DNA of 56,990 nt from a bacterium (GCA_030648005.1 JAUSIP010000017.1:1-56990); one strand, 5' to 3'; numbered from the stretch's first letter, positions 7,029 through 16,778 are shown. Program-made: numbers and translations. The notes: generated by a model not told the origin, from the sequence alone.

Positions 7029-8458
7029 CAGGGCTTACAACGTTCAGCATTATAACTTACGCTATAGTACGGACATCGTTTGACCTTCTGGCATTGGTCA
7101 GGTGTCACCCCCTATACATCCTCTTGCGAGTTCGCAGGGAGCTGTGTTTTTGATAAACAGTCGCCAGGGATACTTTCGCTGCGTCCCTACTTGCGTAGGG
7201 AAGGCCTTATTCCGAAGTTACGGCCGCTTTTTTGCCGAGTTCCTTGGGGAATACTCACTCGTTCGTCTTAGTCTTCTCGACTTAACCACCTGTGTCGGTT
7301 TGCGGTACGGATCCTGCATACTTAACTTAGAAGCTTTTCTTGGAGGCTTGCTTTACTTCATCTCCCGGGACGAATCCCAGAATTTATGCTTTGCTTAGAA
7401 TCGCTATCAAAAGCAGACTCCCGGATTTTCCTAAGAATCTTCCTTACAAAACAAACACAAATCCAATAATGTGCGAAATATACTAAACCCCGTCACTCCT
7501 TCAGATATACAGAAGTTAGGGAATATTAACCCTATGTCCATCGGATGCGGCTTTCGCCATCTCCTTAGGCCCGACTAACCCTTGGCTGATCAACGTTGCC
7601 AAGGAAACCTTGGTTTTTCGACGTGCGGGGATCTAACCCGCATTGTGGTTACTTGTGCCAACATTCTTACTTCCTGTCGCTCCAAAGTTCCTCACGGATA
7701 CTTCTTCACCGCGGACAGAAAAACTCTCCTACCACGCCATCATGCCGAGGCACGATGACATCCTCACCTTCGGTACTACGCTTTAGCCCCGCTAATTTAC
7801 GGCGCGAAATCTCTGGATGAGTGAGCTATTACGCTTTCTTTAAATGGTGGCTGCTTCTAAGCCAACATCCTCATTGTCTGAGAAATTTCACCTCCTCATT
7901 TTTGCACTTAGCATAGATTTAGGGACCTTAGATTGAGGTCTGGGCTGTCCCCCTTTTGACCTGTGGAGCTTAGCCCCCACGGTCTAACTGCCAAATAATT
8001 GACCTCTGGTATTCGGAGTTTGATTGGTTTGCCGAGATTGCTCCCTGTGCGAACCATCCAGTGCTCTACCCCCAGAGGGTACATTTGACGCTAGCCCAAA
8101 AGCTATTTCGGAGAGAACAAGCTATTACCAAGTTCGATTAGCTTTTCACTTCTTACCACGACTCATCCGAATGCATTGCACGACATACCGGTTCGGGCCT
8201 CCCTTCGACTCTCGTCGAAGTTCACCCTGGTCATAGTAAGCTCACTTGGCTTCGTGTCTTATGTGTACTACTTATTTTCGCGCTATTAACACTTGGTTTC
8301 CCTGTAACTCCTCCCGCATAACGGGATTAATTGTGCAGTACACATAAACTCGTTGGCTCATTCTTCAATAGGCACGCCATGGTACGGTCTTGCGACTCGT
8401 ACTCTGACTCCTTGTAAACGCACGGTTTCAGGTCTATTTCACCGCCCTCATCGGGCTA

Positions 8459-8495
<37 letters not shown>

Positions 8496-9111
8496 ATCTG
8501 AAAGAGTATTTAGCCTTGGCGGTTAGTTCCGCCGAATTCCCCCAAGCCATTCGTGTCTCGAGGTACTCAAGAATAATAATAAAAGAGTTCTTTTGTTTTT
8601 AACTACGGGACTATTACCCTCTATGGTTTTGCTTTCCAGCAAACTCGTCTAACAAAAGAATTTTTAACTCTTCTAAACTTAATTACATTATCATCTTATA
8701 ACACCCTTCCCTTGCGGGTTAGGTTTGGGCTGATTCCTTTTCGCTCGCCGCTACTTAGGAAATCACAAGCTCTATTTTTCATATATCCCAAAGCATTGGA
8801 ACATATGAAAAACAAAGCTGCTTGTTTTCTCTTCCTCCGGGTACTGAGATGTTTCACTTCCCCGGGTGCGCTCCCTTAGATTAAATCTAAGGATTCGTGC
8901 TTCTTCAGCACGAGGGTTTCCCCATTCGGAGATCTTCGGATCAAAGGTTGCTAGGCACCTCCCCGAAGCATATCGCAGCCACGCCACGTCCTTCATCGCC
9001 TCTTTCAGTCTAGGCATCCACCGTGCGCCCTTAAATTTCCTATTAGGAAATTTAAAAATCACGTCCCGACCCCGATTCTTTGAATCAAGGGTCGATGATC
9101 CTCGATTTTGT

Positions 9112-9164
9112 CCCGATATTACTTAATAATATCGAGGATCCGCGATTTCTATCAGAAATCGGGA
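9112..9164. repeat. Twin-hairpin repeat with AGGATCC core, 23S leader copy
   Basis: The layout is CCCGATATTA-loop-TAATATCG, AGGATCC, CGATTTCT-loop-AGAAATCGGG: two adjacent hairpins joined by an AGGATCC linker. The same architecture with different stem sequences occurs at 25359-25410. A partly matching piece lies at 9071-9105. This copy is in the 23S leader between promoter and mature 5' end, where it could also be an RNA processing stem. Confidence 0.6.
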
Positions 9165-9315
9165 TAAAAAAATCGGGATAATTTTATTTTTTTCTCTCTA
9201 ACTAACTATTTAATTTTACCTGCCCGCCTCCAGCAGTACAAAGACCCTAGAATAAACTAGTTGCCGTGGCGGGAATTTGAATTTCAATATGCAGTCGTTT
9301 TATACAGTATCAATA

Positions 9316-9343
9316 AGTATATTCATATGAAACTTAATGTCAA
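9316..9343 (-). promoter_or_regulatory. Promoter of the 23S-5S transcript
   Basis: Minus strand TTGACA (9338-9343), 16 bases, TATACT (9316-9321). The start would be near 9309, giving a leader of about 255 nt before the 23S. It lies just after the terminator of the 95-aa gene, so the 23S-5S unit is transcribed on its own and not as part of a 16S-23S operon. Confidence 0.75.
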
Positions 9344-9360
9344 GCATTTGTAATCCCATT

Positions 9361-9388
9361 AAAAAAGGCCCTATTTCTAGGGCTCAAA
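9361..9388 (-). terminator. Terminator of the 9402-9689 gene
   Basis: Minus strand AGCCCTA-GAAA-TAGGGCC followed by seven T, immediately upstream of the rRNA promoter, insulating it. Confidence 0.75.
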
Positions 9389-9401
9389 AGATAAGGGCTT
9401 A

Positions 9402-9689
9402 TTAGGTTTTATCCTCTACTTTTAGGGGTTCGAGGGTATTCAAGAGATAAGTATAGATCGACTTGCAAAACGAAGAGTGAGGTACCAAAGTACCGGCACG
9501 CCATTCCGCCAATGTTGAGCTATTGACTGCGATAGGTGAGCCAAATCCACAAAAATACTGTTCCATCAAAAGACCGCTATCCAGAACCGAATTAATGACC
9601 TTACAGAAGATTGTCTTATCTTGAATGGAAGCACTGGCGTTTTTGATAAGCCCGATAAGCTCATCGCGAGTCATCTTAGATCCACTCAT
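9402..9689 (-). CDS. Hypothetical small protein, 95 aa
   Basis: Soluble and mostly helical, with a hydrophobic centre (VLDSGLLMEQYFCGFGSPIA). The second half (STLAEWRAGTLVPHSSFCKS) looks like the recognition part of a short helix-turn-helix, so a DNA-binding regulator of Xre type is a possibility, not a firm call. Start at ATG 9689 is supported by AAGGAGGAGG a few bases upstream, and a terminator follows the stop. It stands between the rRNA promoter and the channel-like gene as a single-gene unit. Confidence 0.7.
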   Translation of the reverse strand: MSGSKMTRDELIGLIKNASASIQDKTIFCKVINSVLDSGLLMEQYFCGFGSPIAVNSSTLAEWRAGTLVPHSSFCKSIYTYLLNTLEPLKVEDKT

Positions 9690-9782
9690 TTAAATCCTCC
9701 TCCTTAGTCTTAGAAAATCAACGGACTAAAATAATTAACTCTAGATAATGTACAAGAACAACGAAGATTAGTCAAACAAAAC

Positions 9783-9824
9783 AAAAGTCCCCTGCTCCGC
9801 CGGTTGGCGGAGCAGGGGACTTTT
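9783..9824. terminator. Strong bidirectional terminator
   Basis: A 19-bp perfect stem (AAAAGTCCCCTGCTCCGCC and its complement) with a four-base loop, giving T-runs on both strands. It ends the 9851-10549 gene on the minus strand. Confidence 0.85.
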
Positions 9825-9850
9825 GTTTGACTTCTAAACTAAAAAATAAA

Positions 9851-10549
9851 TTACTGACCTAATTCCCTCTTAAATTTCTCCAAGTAATAAGCAGCGACAT
9901 CCTTGCCACCCAAACCAAAGGCGAGACCGAAAGCAAGTGCCAAACCTGACACAACACCCAAGAAGAGTGTATTCAATACAGCGACGCCGATGTTAAGCTG
10001 TGATAATGACATAAGAACAGCGACCACCCAGATCAATCCGCTAGCGATCTTACCAAGCAAATTAGCAGACTGTACTCCTGAAGCTCGGGCTGATCCTATG
10101 ACAACCCTCTTCACGATATCAGCAACAACCGCAGCAACCAAAAGAAGGATAACTACAGTGATGACGTTCGGCAAGAAGCCAACGATCAACTCACTCAAGA
10201 GAGCGTTCACCTGGCTCAAACCCAGAATATCCAGCGATGCAACCAGGGCTACAGCAATGACAAAAAGCTTAACAAGAGCACCTACAAAAGCTCCAGAATC
10301 AAGATCCATCCCCGCCATAGACACCAAGTCCCCCACACCGAGGCTCTTGAGAGCATTATCTACCTTCAAAGCTTTAACAACCTGAGATACAGCCTGTCCA
10401 ACGATAGAAGCGATAAACCAACCAACTATAAAAACGACTACTGCCAAAACTATCGCCGGCAATAATTGCACTAGTTGCGCGGTCACGTTATTGAGTGAAT
10501 TAGCCAACACTGCGCCCCATGCCTCTAAAAATGTATTTGTTGTGTACAT
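9851..10549 (-). CDS. Membrane protein with TM-helix repeats related to small mechanosensitive channels, 232 aa
   Basis: Four hydrophobic segments lie at about residues 26-52, 84-108, 124-146 and 168-210. The repeated pattern is a helix followed by a short amphipathic stretch (KALKVDNALKSLGVGDLV), which matches the conserved TM-helix repeat family (Pfam TM_helix) associated with MscS-type proteins. The C-terminus LAFGLAFGLGGKDVAAYYLE resembles the start of the MscS beta domain (Gly-Gly-x-Asp) but the rest of that domain is missing. It may be a minimal channel or a channel-like scaffold acting in osmotic protection. It has its own promoter and terminator. Confidence 0.8.
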   Translation of the reverse strand: MYTTNTFLEAWGAVLANSLNNVTAQLVQLLPAIVLAVVVFIVGWFIASIVGQAVSQVVKALKVDNALKSLGVGDLVSMAGMDLDSGAFVGALVKLFVIAVALVASLDILGLSQVNALLSELIVGFLPNVITVVILLLVAAVVADIVKRVVIGSARASGVQSANLLGKIASGLIWVVAVLMSLSQLNIGVAVLNTLFLGVVSGLALAFGLAFGLGGKDVAAYYLEKFKRELGQ

Positions 10550-10664
10550 AAATTATTTATTAAATTTAATTAATTAACTTTAATTTTTTCCGCCAGCTGG
10601 CGGATTTGATAATACTAATCGACCAAACCCTCACATCACAGGAGGTCCTTATCCTATAGGCTGT

Positions 10665-10692
10665 ATTATACTATGGTGGCAACATCTGTCAT
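10665..10692 (-). promoter_or_regulatory. Promoter of the TM-helix gene
   Basis: Minus strand ATGACA (10687-10692), 16 bases, TATAAT (10665-10670). The leader of about 110 bases contains a perfect 14-bp palindrome CCGCCAGCTGGCGG (10590-10603) followed on the minus strand by six A, not T, so it does not look like an attenuator for this gene. Confidence 0.55.
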
Positions 10693-10712
10693 AGGGTGCG
10701 CTGTGGATAAAA

Positions 10713-13700
10713 TTATTGCTGAACCACTGCATATGGATCTACTACAGTAATTGTTCTTGTTAACTCCGTAGCCTTATTGCCCGCACTATCCTCTGCGTTG
10801 TAAGTAAACACATAATCCCCTGCTGTAGTTGTATCTACAGAACCGGTAGTTACCACACCTAGATTATGATCCACATTATCTGTTACTGTCGCTCCCGGAT
10901 CAATATAGCTGGCATTAAGATCTATTGAGGAGGTGGCGTTGCCGATAAGCTCTATAACTGGCGGTTCGGTATCTAATTGCGGAACCTGTGGTGTAGACTC
11001 AGACACTTCAGTCGTAGCCGGCCCACTGACAGCAGATCCGATACTATTCTTCTCCAATAAAGCCTTAAACTCTTCTCTTGTCACACAGACATCCTCGATA
11101 CATAGCTTGTTGGTAGTAATCTTCTCTGCAAAAAGTTCCTTAAAGTAGGCCATCCCTTGTTCTATTCTTGCTCCAATCGAAGCCAGGTAATCAATCACAG
11201 ACTGTATAGATAAACCAGTGGAACTGTTCTGTTGATTAGTAGATGATGCTAAGAGGCCAAGATCGAACAGCCTTGTATTTATGGTATCAGTAGTGGAGGC
11301 TAGATCTTGAATGGCCTTGACTACGAATGGCATCAAACCGATTTGAGAGATAGATTTGTAGCCGGTTTCCTTGTCAGTTTTTACAAGATGAGGCAAGACA
11401 ACTTCCATCTCTTGAGCTATGAATCCGTATTGGACACCGAGCTCCGGTGATTCATTCCAGACGAAGGTGGAAGGCGAAAGGGCGATGATCTTCTCCAGTC
11501 CACCACCTTGCGTGAATGGATTTATGTCGTGTTTCAGGCGTTGGTCTGATGTACAGCTAATGATGCCGGTCGTTGCAGAAAGTGTACACGCAGTGTTGCC
11601 CGTTGAACCCTCAAACTTGGCGACATCAGTCGTACTCGTTGAGGCTTTAACATGCAGAGCATATCCGGGACTTGTGGTGCCGATGCCGACGCTGCCGGCG
11701 TTAGTGATAGTAAAGAGAGTTGTGGAAGCAGAATCAATGACGTTGAAGGCGTAGCCGTTGGCTGATGTGTTGGCGCCCCAGACGGTGAGCTTTGCGAAGA
11801 GGGCTTGGGGAGTTGTGGTTGGGGTAGATGTACCAATGGCGACGTTGCCGGAGGAGACGTTGGCGTAGAGCATGGCAGAGGATTGGTTCATCAAAACGGA
11901 GACATTACTAGAACCAAAGCTACCTGAAACTATATCAACCTTCCCGTCGCCATTTAGATCCCCCCCAGCCACACCGCGTGTGTCAGCTCCAATAGGGTAG
12001 GTCACCTGGGCAGAAAAGGTACCACCACCAAGATTAATAAACACTGAAGCCGTGTCTCCAGTCTGATTTACTACAACTATATCCGGATCATCATCGCCAT
12101 TGATGTCATGCAGTATCATCTCGTAAGGATTAACCCCAGTTGTATAATCAACCTTAGTAGCAAAAGTACCATCGCCTTTATTTATGAGGATAGAGAGGGT
12201 ACCCGCATTATAGTTTGTTACTGCTATATCTATTATATTGTCACCATTAATATCACCAAGCGTAACATCAGAAGGAGCGTCACCTGCCGTAACTTCCACC
12301 TTAGCAGCGAAAACACCATTACCATTATTTATAAACACAGACACAGAATCAACGGTATTATTCGCGACAACTATATCCGCCCTGCCATCACCGTTAATAT
12401 CGCCTAAGGCAACTTGATACGCACCAGTATCTTCTGCATAGTCCACCCTAGGAGCAAATGTGCCGTTACCATTATTTATAAATACAGACATCTTTGTATC
12501 TCCAAAATTTACTACGGCCAGATCATTCTTGCCATCACCATTAAGATCACCGGCGGCAATACCAAAAGCATTAGTGCTTGCTGTATAATCAACTTTAGAC
12601 GCAAAGGTACCATTGCCATTATTAATCAATATAGAAACAGAAGCGCTGCCAAAATTGGTAACGGCTAGATCTGCTTTGCCGTCGCCATTAAGATCCGTTA
12701 TAGCAACATAGGCCGGATTAGTACCCACAGTATAGTCCACCTTTGTCGCAAAAGTTCCTGAACCGAGATTACGTAAAACAGAAATAGTTGTACCACCATT
12801 ATTTGCCGCAACTATATCATTCTTACCATCACCATCAATGTCGCCAACAGATACTCCATGTGGAGTCGTGCCCACCCCGTAAGTCACTCGCGTAGCAAAC
12901 GTCCCACCCTTTGTTAACAAAGTCTCCCCTCCCTGTACTGACCCGATGTTCACCAAGTTGCCTGTATTAGTGATACGCAAAGCATTATTGAAGGCATTGT
13001 TTGTGGAATCTGAGCCGCCGGTACCTATGCCTCCGGAGAAGTTAGTGTAGCCGGTGGAGGAGCCGACGACAGCGGACATTATAGAGCCGAATGATCTTGA
13101 GAGAGTAATGTTATCCGAGATAAAGTTAGATGTTCTGGTTGTTGTGGCGACATCCAAGGAATAGACGGGTGAAGTGGTGCCGATGCCGACAAGGCCAGCA
13201 AAGGTGGAGGTAGCTAAGGTATTAGTGGCAGTGAAGTAAGAGGCTCGGACATAATTGTCAAAAGATCCTTCGCCGACGACAGAGAACTTGAAGCCAGGAG
13301 AGGTGGTGCCAATACCTACATTGCCGGCGTTGGTAATGGTAAAGAGTGTGGTAGAGGCAGAATCGACGACATTCATGGCGTAGCCGTTAGGAGAGGTTGA
13401 TGCCCAGACGGTGAGCTTGGCGAAGAGGGATTGAGGAGTTGTGGTTGGGGTGGAGGTACCGATAGCGACGTTGCCGGAGGAGACGTTGGCGTAGAGGAGA
13501 GCTTTGGGCTGATTAAGAAGTACAGAGACGGTAGCATCAGAAGTATTCGCTGTTGCTATATCCAACTTTCCATCACCATTCAGATCGCCAATAGCAACCT
13601 GCACAGAACCTGCTCCTGTCGTATAATCAACCTTAGCGGCAAATATGCCACCACCCTGATTAATAAAAACGGAAGCAGAGGCGCTGCCGCTATTGGCAGC

Positions 13701-16058
13701 CACTAGATCAGCCCTTCCATCACCATTTAGATCACCGATAGCGATGCCCTTTGGAGATGTCGCTGTTGTAAGATCAACCTTAGTAGCAAAGGTGCCGTTG
13801 CCATTATTAATAAGGACTGAAACGGAGGTAGAATCTCTATTCGCTGTCGCTATATCCGCTATCCCATCGCCATTAAGGTCGCCAGTAGCAACCAAGAAAG
13901 GAGCTGTATTGGTTGTAGCATCTGCTTTAGCCGCAAATGTGCCGTTACCGAGATTTATAAATACGGAGACGGAATCGGAGCTGAGATTAGCTGAAACCAT
14001 ATCTGCCCTACCGTCACCGTTAAAATCAGCGAGGGCAACACCTAGAGGGGCAGTGCCAGTGGTATAGTTAACCTTGCCGGCAAAAGTGCCGTTTCCAAGA
14101 TTCATTAAAACAGAAACATTGTTAGAACCATTATTTGCTACTACGATATCAGCCTTGCCGTCGCCGTTCAGATCGCCAACAGCAACACCTTCAGGCGTAG
14201 TACCTGCTGTATACTCTACCTTGGCGGCAAAAGTACCATTGCCATTATTTAAGAAGACAGACAGGAGAGTGGCAGTACTACTAGTAACCACAATGTCCAC
14301 TTTCCCGTCGCCATTAAAATCGCCCGTGGCAGCAAATTGAGGGTTTGCTGCTGTGGTGTAATCAACCTTAGCGGCAAAGAGGTTATTACCCAGATTAATA
14401 AAAATTGACATGGTATTTGCTGAGTTATTAGCCGTCACCATATCAGTCTTCCCATCGCCATTAAAATCAGCGAGGGCAACACCAAGAAGTCCTGTTCCCG
14501 CCGTATAATCCACCTTGGTCGCGAACGTCCCAGCAGAAGTAAGAAGAGTTTCCCCTCCCTGGACAGACCCGATGTTCACCAAGTTGCCAGTGTTCGTGAT
14601 ACGCAGTGCGTTATTGAAGGCGTTGTTAATCGAATCAGCGCCTCCGGTACCAATACCTCCGGTGAAGTTGGTGTAGCCGGTAGAGGAGCCGACGACAGCT
14701 GTCATGATAGATCCGAAAGATTGGGAGAGGGTGATGTTCTGTGCGATGAAGTTGGATGTTCTGGTTGTGGTGGCGACGTCGAGTGAATAGACGGGTGATG
14801 TGGTGCCGATGCCAATGTTGGAGTTTGTAGCTAAGAAGATCGAAGAGGTGGCTGTCAGTGTAGTGCCAGCAGAATCGTAGAACGGCAGCTGCCCTGCGGT
14901 GCCACTATTGACTGTACCTGAGCCAGAGCCACTACCACCAACACAAGTATTGTTGATAGAGAAGCAACCGTTGGTTAGAAGATTGATACCTCCAGAACCG
15001 ACAAATGTAGTAGTACCTGTAGTGAAGTTGGCCACGCCGTTAATAGAGAAGAGAGTACCAGGTGATGTGGTGCCGATGCCGACGTTGCCATTACCGGCGA
15101 TTAAGAAACGAGTAGCGGTGGTACTGCCGATAACGAACTCTGGTATGCCGGAACCAAGAGCAGATGGATTAACGGAAAGCAAGCCCCATGGGGTAGTAGT
15201 ACCGATGCCAACCAAACCGCCGGTGGTGGCGAAGTAGGCGGAGCTGGTGGCGGTGAATTGGGAGGTGGAGGCGTTGCCATTAAAAGAAGCCAGACCAAGG
15301 ACAGAGAGAGTACTAGAGAGAGTTGAGGCACCGGCGATGGTGATGGTGCCGGTTGCTGTCAGATTTGACAAAGTTAGTGACCCTGCAAAGAGGGCGTCAC
15401 CTTGAACGGAGAGAGTTTTAGCCGGAGTGGTGGTACCGATGCCTGTCTTACCGGCGGTGGTGACAGTCAGGAGAGTGGTGTTACTGGACTGAAGAGAGAG
15501 GATGTCTCCTGATCCAAGCTGATTGAGAGTTAAGAGGGTTTGAGATGATGATGTGGCAACAGATGATGTGGCGTTGGTGCGAACAAAAGCTAGAGAGTCT
15601 AAACCATCTAGGGTGTCTGTATTGAAAGCATGCGGAACAGTACCCACTGTTTTACGTGGAGTCATCTCTCCATCAAAAGTAGGAGAGGCAGAGTTGGCGG
15701 TGCCACCGATGTCTATGGACATAAAAAGTGGCTGGTTGAAATCAACACCAGAAAGAGAAGTGGAGGTAGCACCAAGCATAACAGAGAAGAGACCGGAAGC
15801 GACGGAAACTCTGTCATCTTGTATTAGAGTAGATGTGTAAATAACCGATCCGCCAGTTAGAGAGTTGTACAACTTAAAGCGCATGTTGTAACTGCCATCT
15901 GCCACCGTTACTCCTGCTGAATCAGTAAGCTTAGCTTGATAACTTATCTGCTTAGTGAAGTTGGATGTATTTGCGAATGAGACAGAAGGCAATATTAAAA
16001 AAGCTAGTGCAAAAAACAATACTGTGAATTGCGAAATAATGGTACGCAAATATTTCAT
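10713..16058 (-). CDS. Giant secreted protein: GIGTT repeats, two FG-GAP beta-propellers, internal S74 chaperone, 1781 aa
   Basis: A signal peptide (residues 1-29, ending SVSFA) is followed by a long Thr/Ser/Gly region with recurrent VGIGTTSP motifs like those of phage tail fibres. Two runs of exactly seven FG-GAP/VCBS repeats follow (about 507-853 and 1052-1393), each with calcium-loop motifs DxNGDGxxD, so two seven-bladed propellers are expected. Around 1507-1590 lies a Peptidase_S74 intramolecular chaperone (SDQRLKHDI with the autocleavage Ser). A helical stretch and a C-terminal Ig-like domain of DUF5011 type (about 1697-1780) end it. The propeller block and its flanks are an internal duplication about 1.63 kb apart. 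Likely a trimeric cell-surface fibre for attachment. The ORF is intact. Confidence 0.85.
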   Translation of the reverse strand: MKYLRTIISQFTVLFFALAFLILPSVSFANTSNFTKQISYQAKLTDSAGVTVADGSYNMRFKLYNSLTGGSVIYTSTLIQDDRVSVASGLFSVMLGATSTSLSGVDFNQPLFMSIDIGGTANSASPTFDGEMTPRKTVGTVPHAFNTDTLDGLDSLAFVRTNATSSVATSSSQTLLTLNQLGSGDILSLQSSNTTLLTVTTAGKTGIGTTTPAKTLSVQGDALFAGSLTLSNLTATGTITIAGASTLSSTLSVLGLASFNGNASTSQFTATSSAYFATTGGLVGIGTTTPWGLLSVNPSALGSGIPEFVIGSTTATRFLIAGNGNVGIGTTSPGTLFSINGVANFTTGTTTFVGSGGINLLTNGCFSINNTCVGGSGSGSGTVNSGTAGQLPFYDSAGTTLTATSSIFLATNSNIGIGTTSPVYSLDVATTTRTSNFIAQNITLSQSFGSIMTAVVGSSTGYTNFTGGIGTGGADSINNAFNNALRITNTGNLVNIGSVQGGETLLTSAGTFATKVDYTAGTGLLGVALADFNGDGKTDMVTANNSANTMSIFINLGNNLFAAKVDYTTAANPQFAATGDFNGDGKVDIVVTSSTATLLSVFLNNGNGTFAAKVEYTAGTTPEGVAVGDLNGDGKADIVVANNGSNNVSVLMNLGNGTFAGKVNYTTGTAPLGVALADFNGDGRADMVSANLSSDSVSVFINLGNGTFAAKADATTNTAPFLVATGDLNGDGIADIATANRDSTSVSVLINNGNGTFATKVDLTTATSPKGIAIGDLNGDGRADLVAANSGSASASVFINQGGGIFAAKVDYTTGAGSVQVAIGDLNGDGKLDIATANTSDATVSVLLNQPKALLYANVSSGNVAIGTSTPTTTPQSLFAKLTVWASTSPNGYAMNVVDSASTTLFTITNAGNVGIGTTSPGFKFSVVGEGSFDNYVRASYFTATNTLATSTFAGLVGIGTTSPVYSLDVATTTRTSNFISDNITLSRSFGSIMSAVVGSSTGYTNFSGGIGTGGSDSTNNAFNNALRITNTGNLVNIGSVQGGETLLTKGGTFATRVTYGVGTTPHGVSVGDIDGDGKNDIVAANNGGTTISVLRNLGSGTFATKVDYTVGTNPAYVAITDLNGDGKADLAVTNFGSASVSILINNGNGTFASKVDYTASTNAFGIAAGDLNGDGKNDLAVVNFGDTKMSVFINNGNGTFAPRVDYAEDTGAYQVALGDINGDGRADIVVANNTVDSVSVFINNGNGVFAAKVEVTAGDAPSDVTLGDINGDNIIDIAVTNYNAGTLSILINKGDGTFATKVDYTTGVNPYEMILHDINGDDDPDIVVVNQTGDTASVFINLGGGTFSAQVTYPIGADTRGVAGGDLNGDGKVDIVSGSFGSSNVSVLMNQSSAMLYANVSSGNVAIGTSTPTTTPQALFAKLTVWGANTSANGYAFNVIDSASTTLFTITNAGSVGIGTTSPGYALHVKASTSTTDVAKFEGSTGNTACTLSATTGIISCTSDQRLKHDINPFTQGGGLEKIIALSPSTFVWNESPELGVQYGFIAQEMEVVLPHLVKTDKETGYKSISQIGLMPFVVKAIQDLASTTDTINTRLFDLGLLASSTNQQNSSTGLSIQSVIDYLASIGARIEQGMAYFKELFAEKITTNKLCIEDVCVTREEFKALLEKNSIGSAVSGPATTEVSESTPQVPQLDTEPPVIELIGNATSSIDLNASYIDPGATVTDNVDHNLGVVTTGSVDTTTAGDYVFTYNAEDSAGNKATELTRTITVVDPYAVVQQ

Positions 16059-16122
16059 TGTGTACCATTATTTTAACATTATTTATAGTCTTTTCTGGTA
16101 GGAAAAGTGGTGGATAACTCTG

Positions 16123-16241
16123 CCGAGCGAGTCCGGAAGCAAAGAATTAAAATTGATCGCGCTTTCACTATTATGGCCGTCTGTCTGAAAGACAGACAGA
16201 AGAGCAGGCAATTTTAATTCTTTGCTTCCGGACTCGCTCGG
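16123..16241. repeat. Perfect 33-bp inverted repeat with 53-bp loop
   Basis: Left arm 16123-16155 begins CCGAGCGAGTCCGG; right arm 16209-16241 is its exact reverse complement. The loop holds a smaller hairpin (GTCTGTCT/AGACAGAC). It lies between the toxin stop and the start of the giant gene. No T-run follows on the minus strand, so it is not a normal terminator. Perfect arms suggest a recent mobile palindrome or a selected RNA or cruciform. Confidence 0.85.
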
Positions 16242-16254
16242 AGTGTATAAAAAA

Positions 16255-16509
16255 TTATTTATAAATATCGTGAGTGCCTATATCAAGGTAGTAAATAGCG
16301 TCCTTCTCTATTTTTACAATAATTCTATATTTATAGTTAGCAGAAAATGCATGCCATTCTTTAAATTTACCATGTAGCTTATGAAGCTTGAGCATTTCTG
16401 AATTATTTCCCGCCTCAAACATCCTTACGGCATAAACAGCGTCATCTTGTATAGCCGTATCACACTTCTTTAGTGATCGAAAAAAGCGAGCGGTGTATGC
16501 ATACCGCAT
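16255..16509 (-). CDS. RelE/ParE-superfamily toxin, 84 aa
   Basis: Type II toxin, expected either to cleave mRNA in the ribosome (RelE-like) or to poison gyrase (ParE-like). The N-terminal RYAYTARFFRSLKKC and the C-terminal LHGKFKEWHAFSANYKYRII then DIGTHDIYK match the fold, with the Arg-Ile-Ile strand and the Gly-Thr-His-Asp-x-Tyr ending closest to the RelE/YafQ side. Length is typical. The ATG starts one base after the antitoxin stop, the usual antitoxin-first operon, so translation is coupled. The large inverted repeat lies just downstream. Confidence 0.85.
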   Translation of the reverse strand: MRYAYTARFFRSLKKCDTAIQDDAVYAVRMFEAGNNSEMLKLHKLHGKFKEWHAFSANYKYRIIVKIEKDAIYYLDIGTHDIYK

Positions 16510-16510
16510 A

Positions 16511-16729
16511 TTAAAATCTATTCAGAAGACTTTTCAGATCACCTTCAAAAACTCGCCCTGATTTAATGTCAGCTTCGGCTTCTTGAAGGCGTCCCAGTGC
16601 GCGCTCTTCCATAAGCCTCATGAGAGCGAAGCGGACAAGGTGTGCCTTAGATTCGCTTGTGCCAGCTGTAAGCTCTTCAGCAATGAAGGACTCAAGCTCT
16701 TTTGTAATTGGTACTGTTATTGTAGTCAT
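16511..16729 (-). CDS. Ribbon-helix-helix antitoxin (ParD/CopG-like), 72 aa
   Basis: The N-terminus (MTTITVPITKELESFIAEEL) is a typical RHH beta strand plus helix; two such strands form the DNA-binding sheet of a dimer. The C-terminal part (RLQEAEADIKSGRVFEGDL) is the flexible tail that wraps the toxin. Paired with the toxin at 16255-16509. Its promoter overlaps two short inverted repeats, fitting self-repression by the antitoxin or the complex. The ATG is at the predicted transcription start, so the message is probably leaderless. Confidence 0.88.
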   Translation of the reverse strand: MTTITVPITKELESFIAEELTAGTSESKAHLVRFALMRLMEERALGRLQEAEADIKSGRVFEGDLKSLLNRF

Positions 16730-16765
16730 GTACTAAAGTATAGTACTACGATATGGTAGTGTCAA
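16730..16765 (-). promoter_or_regulatory. Toxin-antitoxin promoter with overlapping operators
   Basis: Minus strand TTGACA (16760-16765), 17 bases, TATACT (16737-16742), then seven bases to ATG. Inverted repeats GTACTA-5-TAGTAC (16730-16746) over the -10 and ACTAC-6-GTAGT (16745-16760) between the boxes are the likely operator sites of the RHH antitoxin. Confidence 0.75.
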
Positions 16766-16778
16766 TAGAACCTTCTTT

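Noticed and set aside
8580..8700. Possible third intron in the 23S gene
   Set aside because: The stretch matches a variable helix region of domain I in length and position and lacks group I core elements.
12108..14340. Long antisense ORFs opposite the FG-GAP repeats
   Set aside because: They are mirror products of the repetitive codons of the giant surface gene.
10713..16058. CRISPR-like or tandem-repeat array
   Set aside because: The repetition is of protein repeats with variable DNA, not of identical short repeats with spacers. No CRISPR array was seen anywhere in the window.
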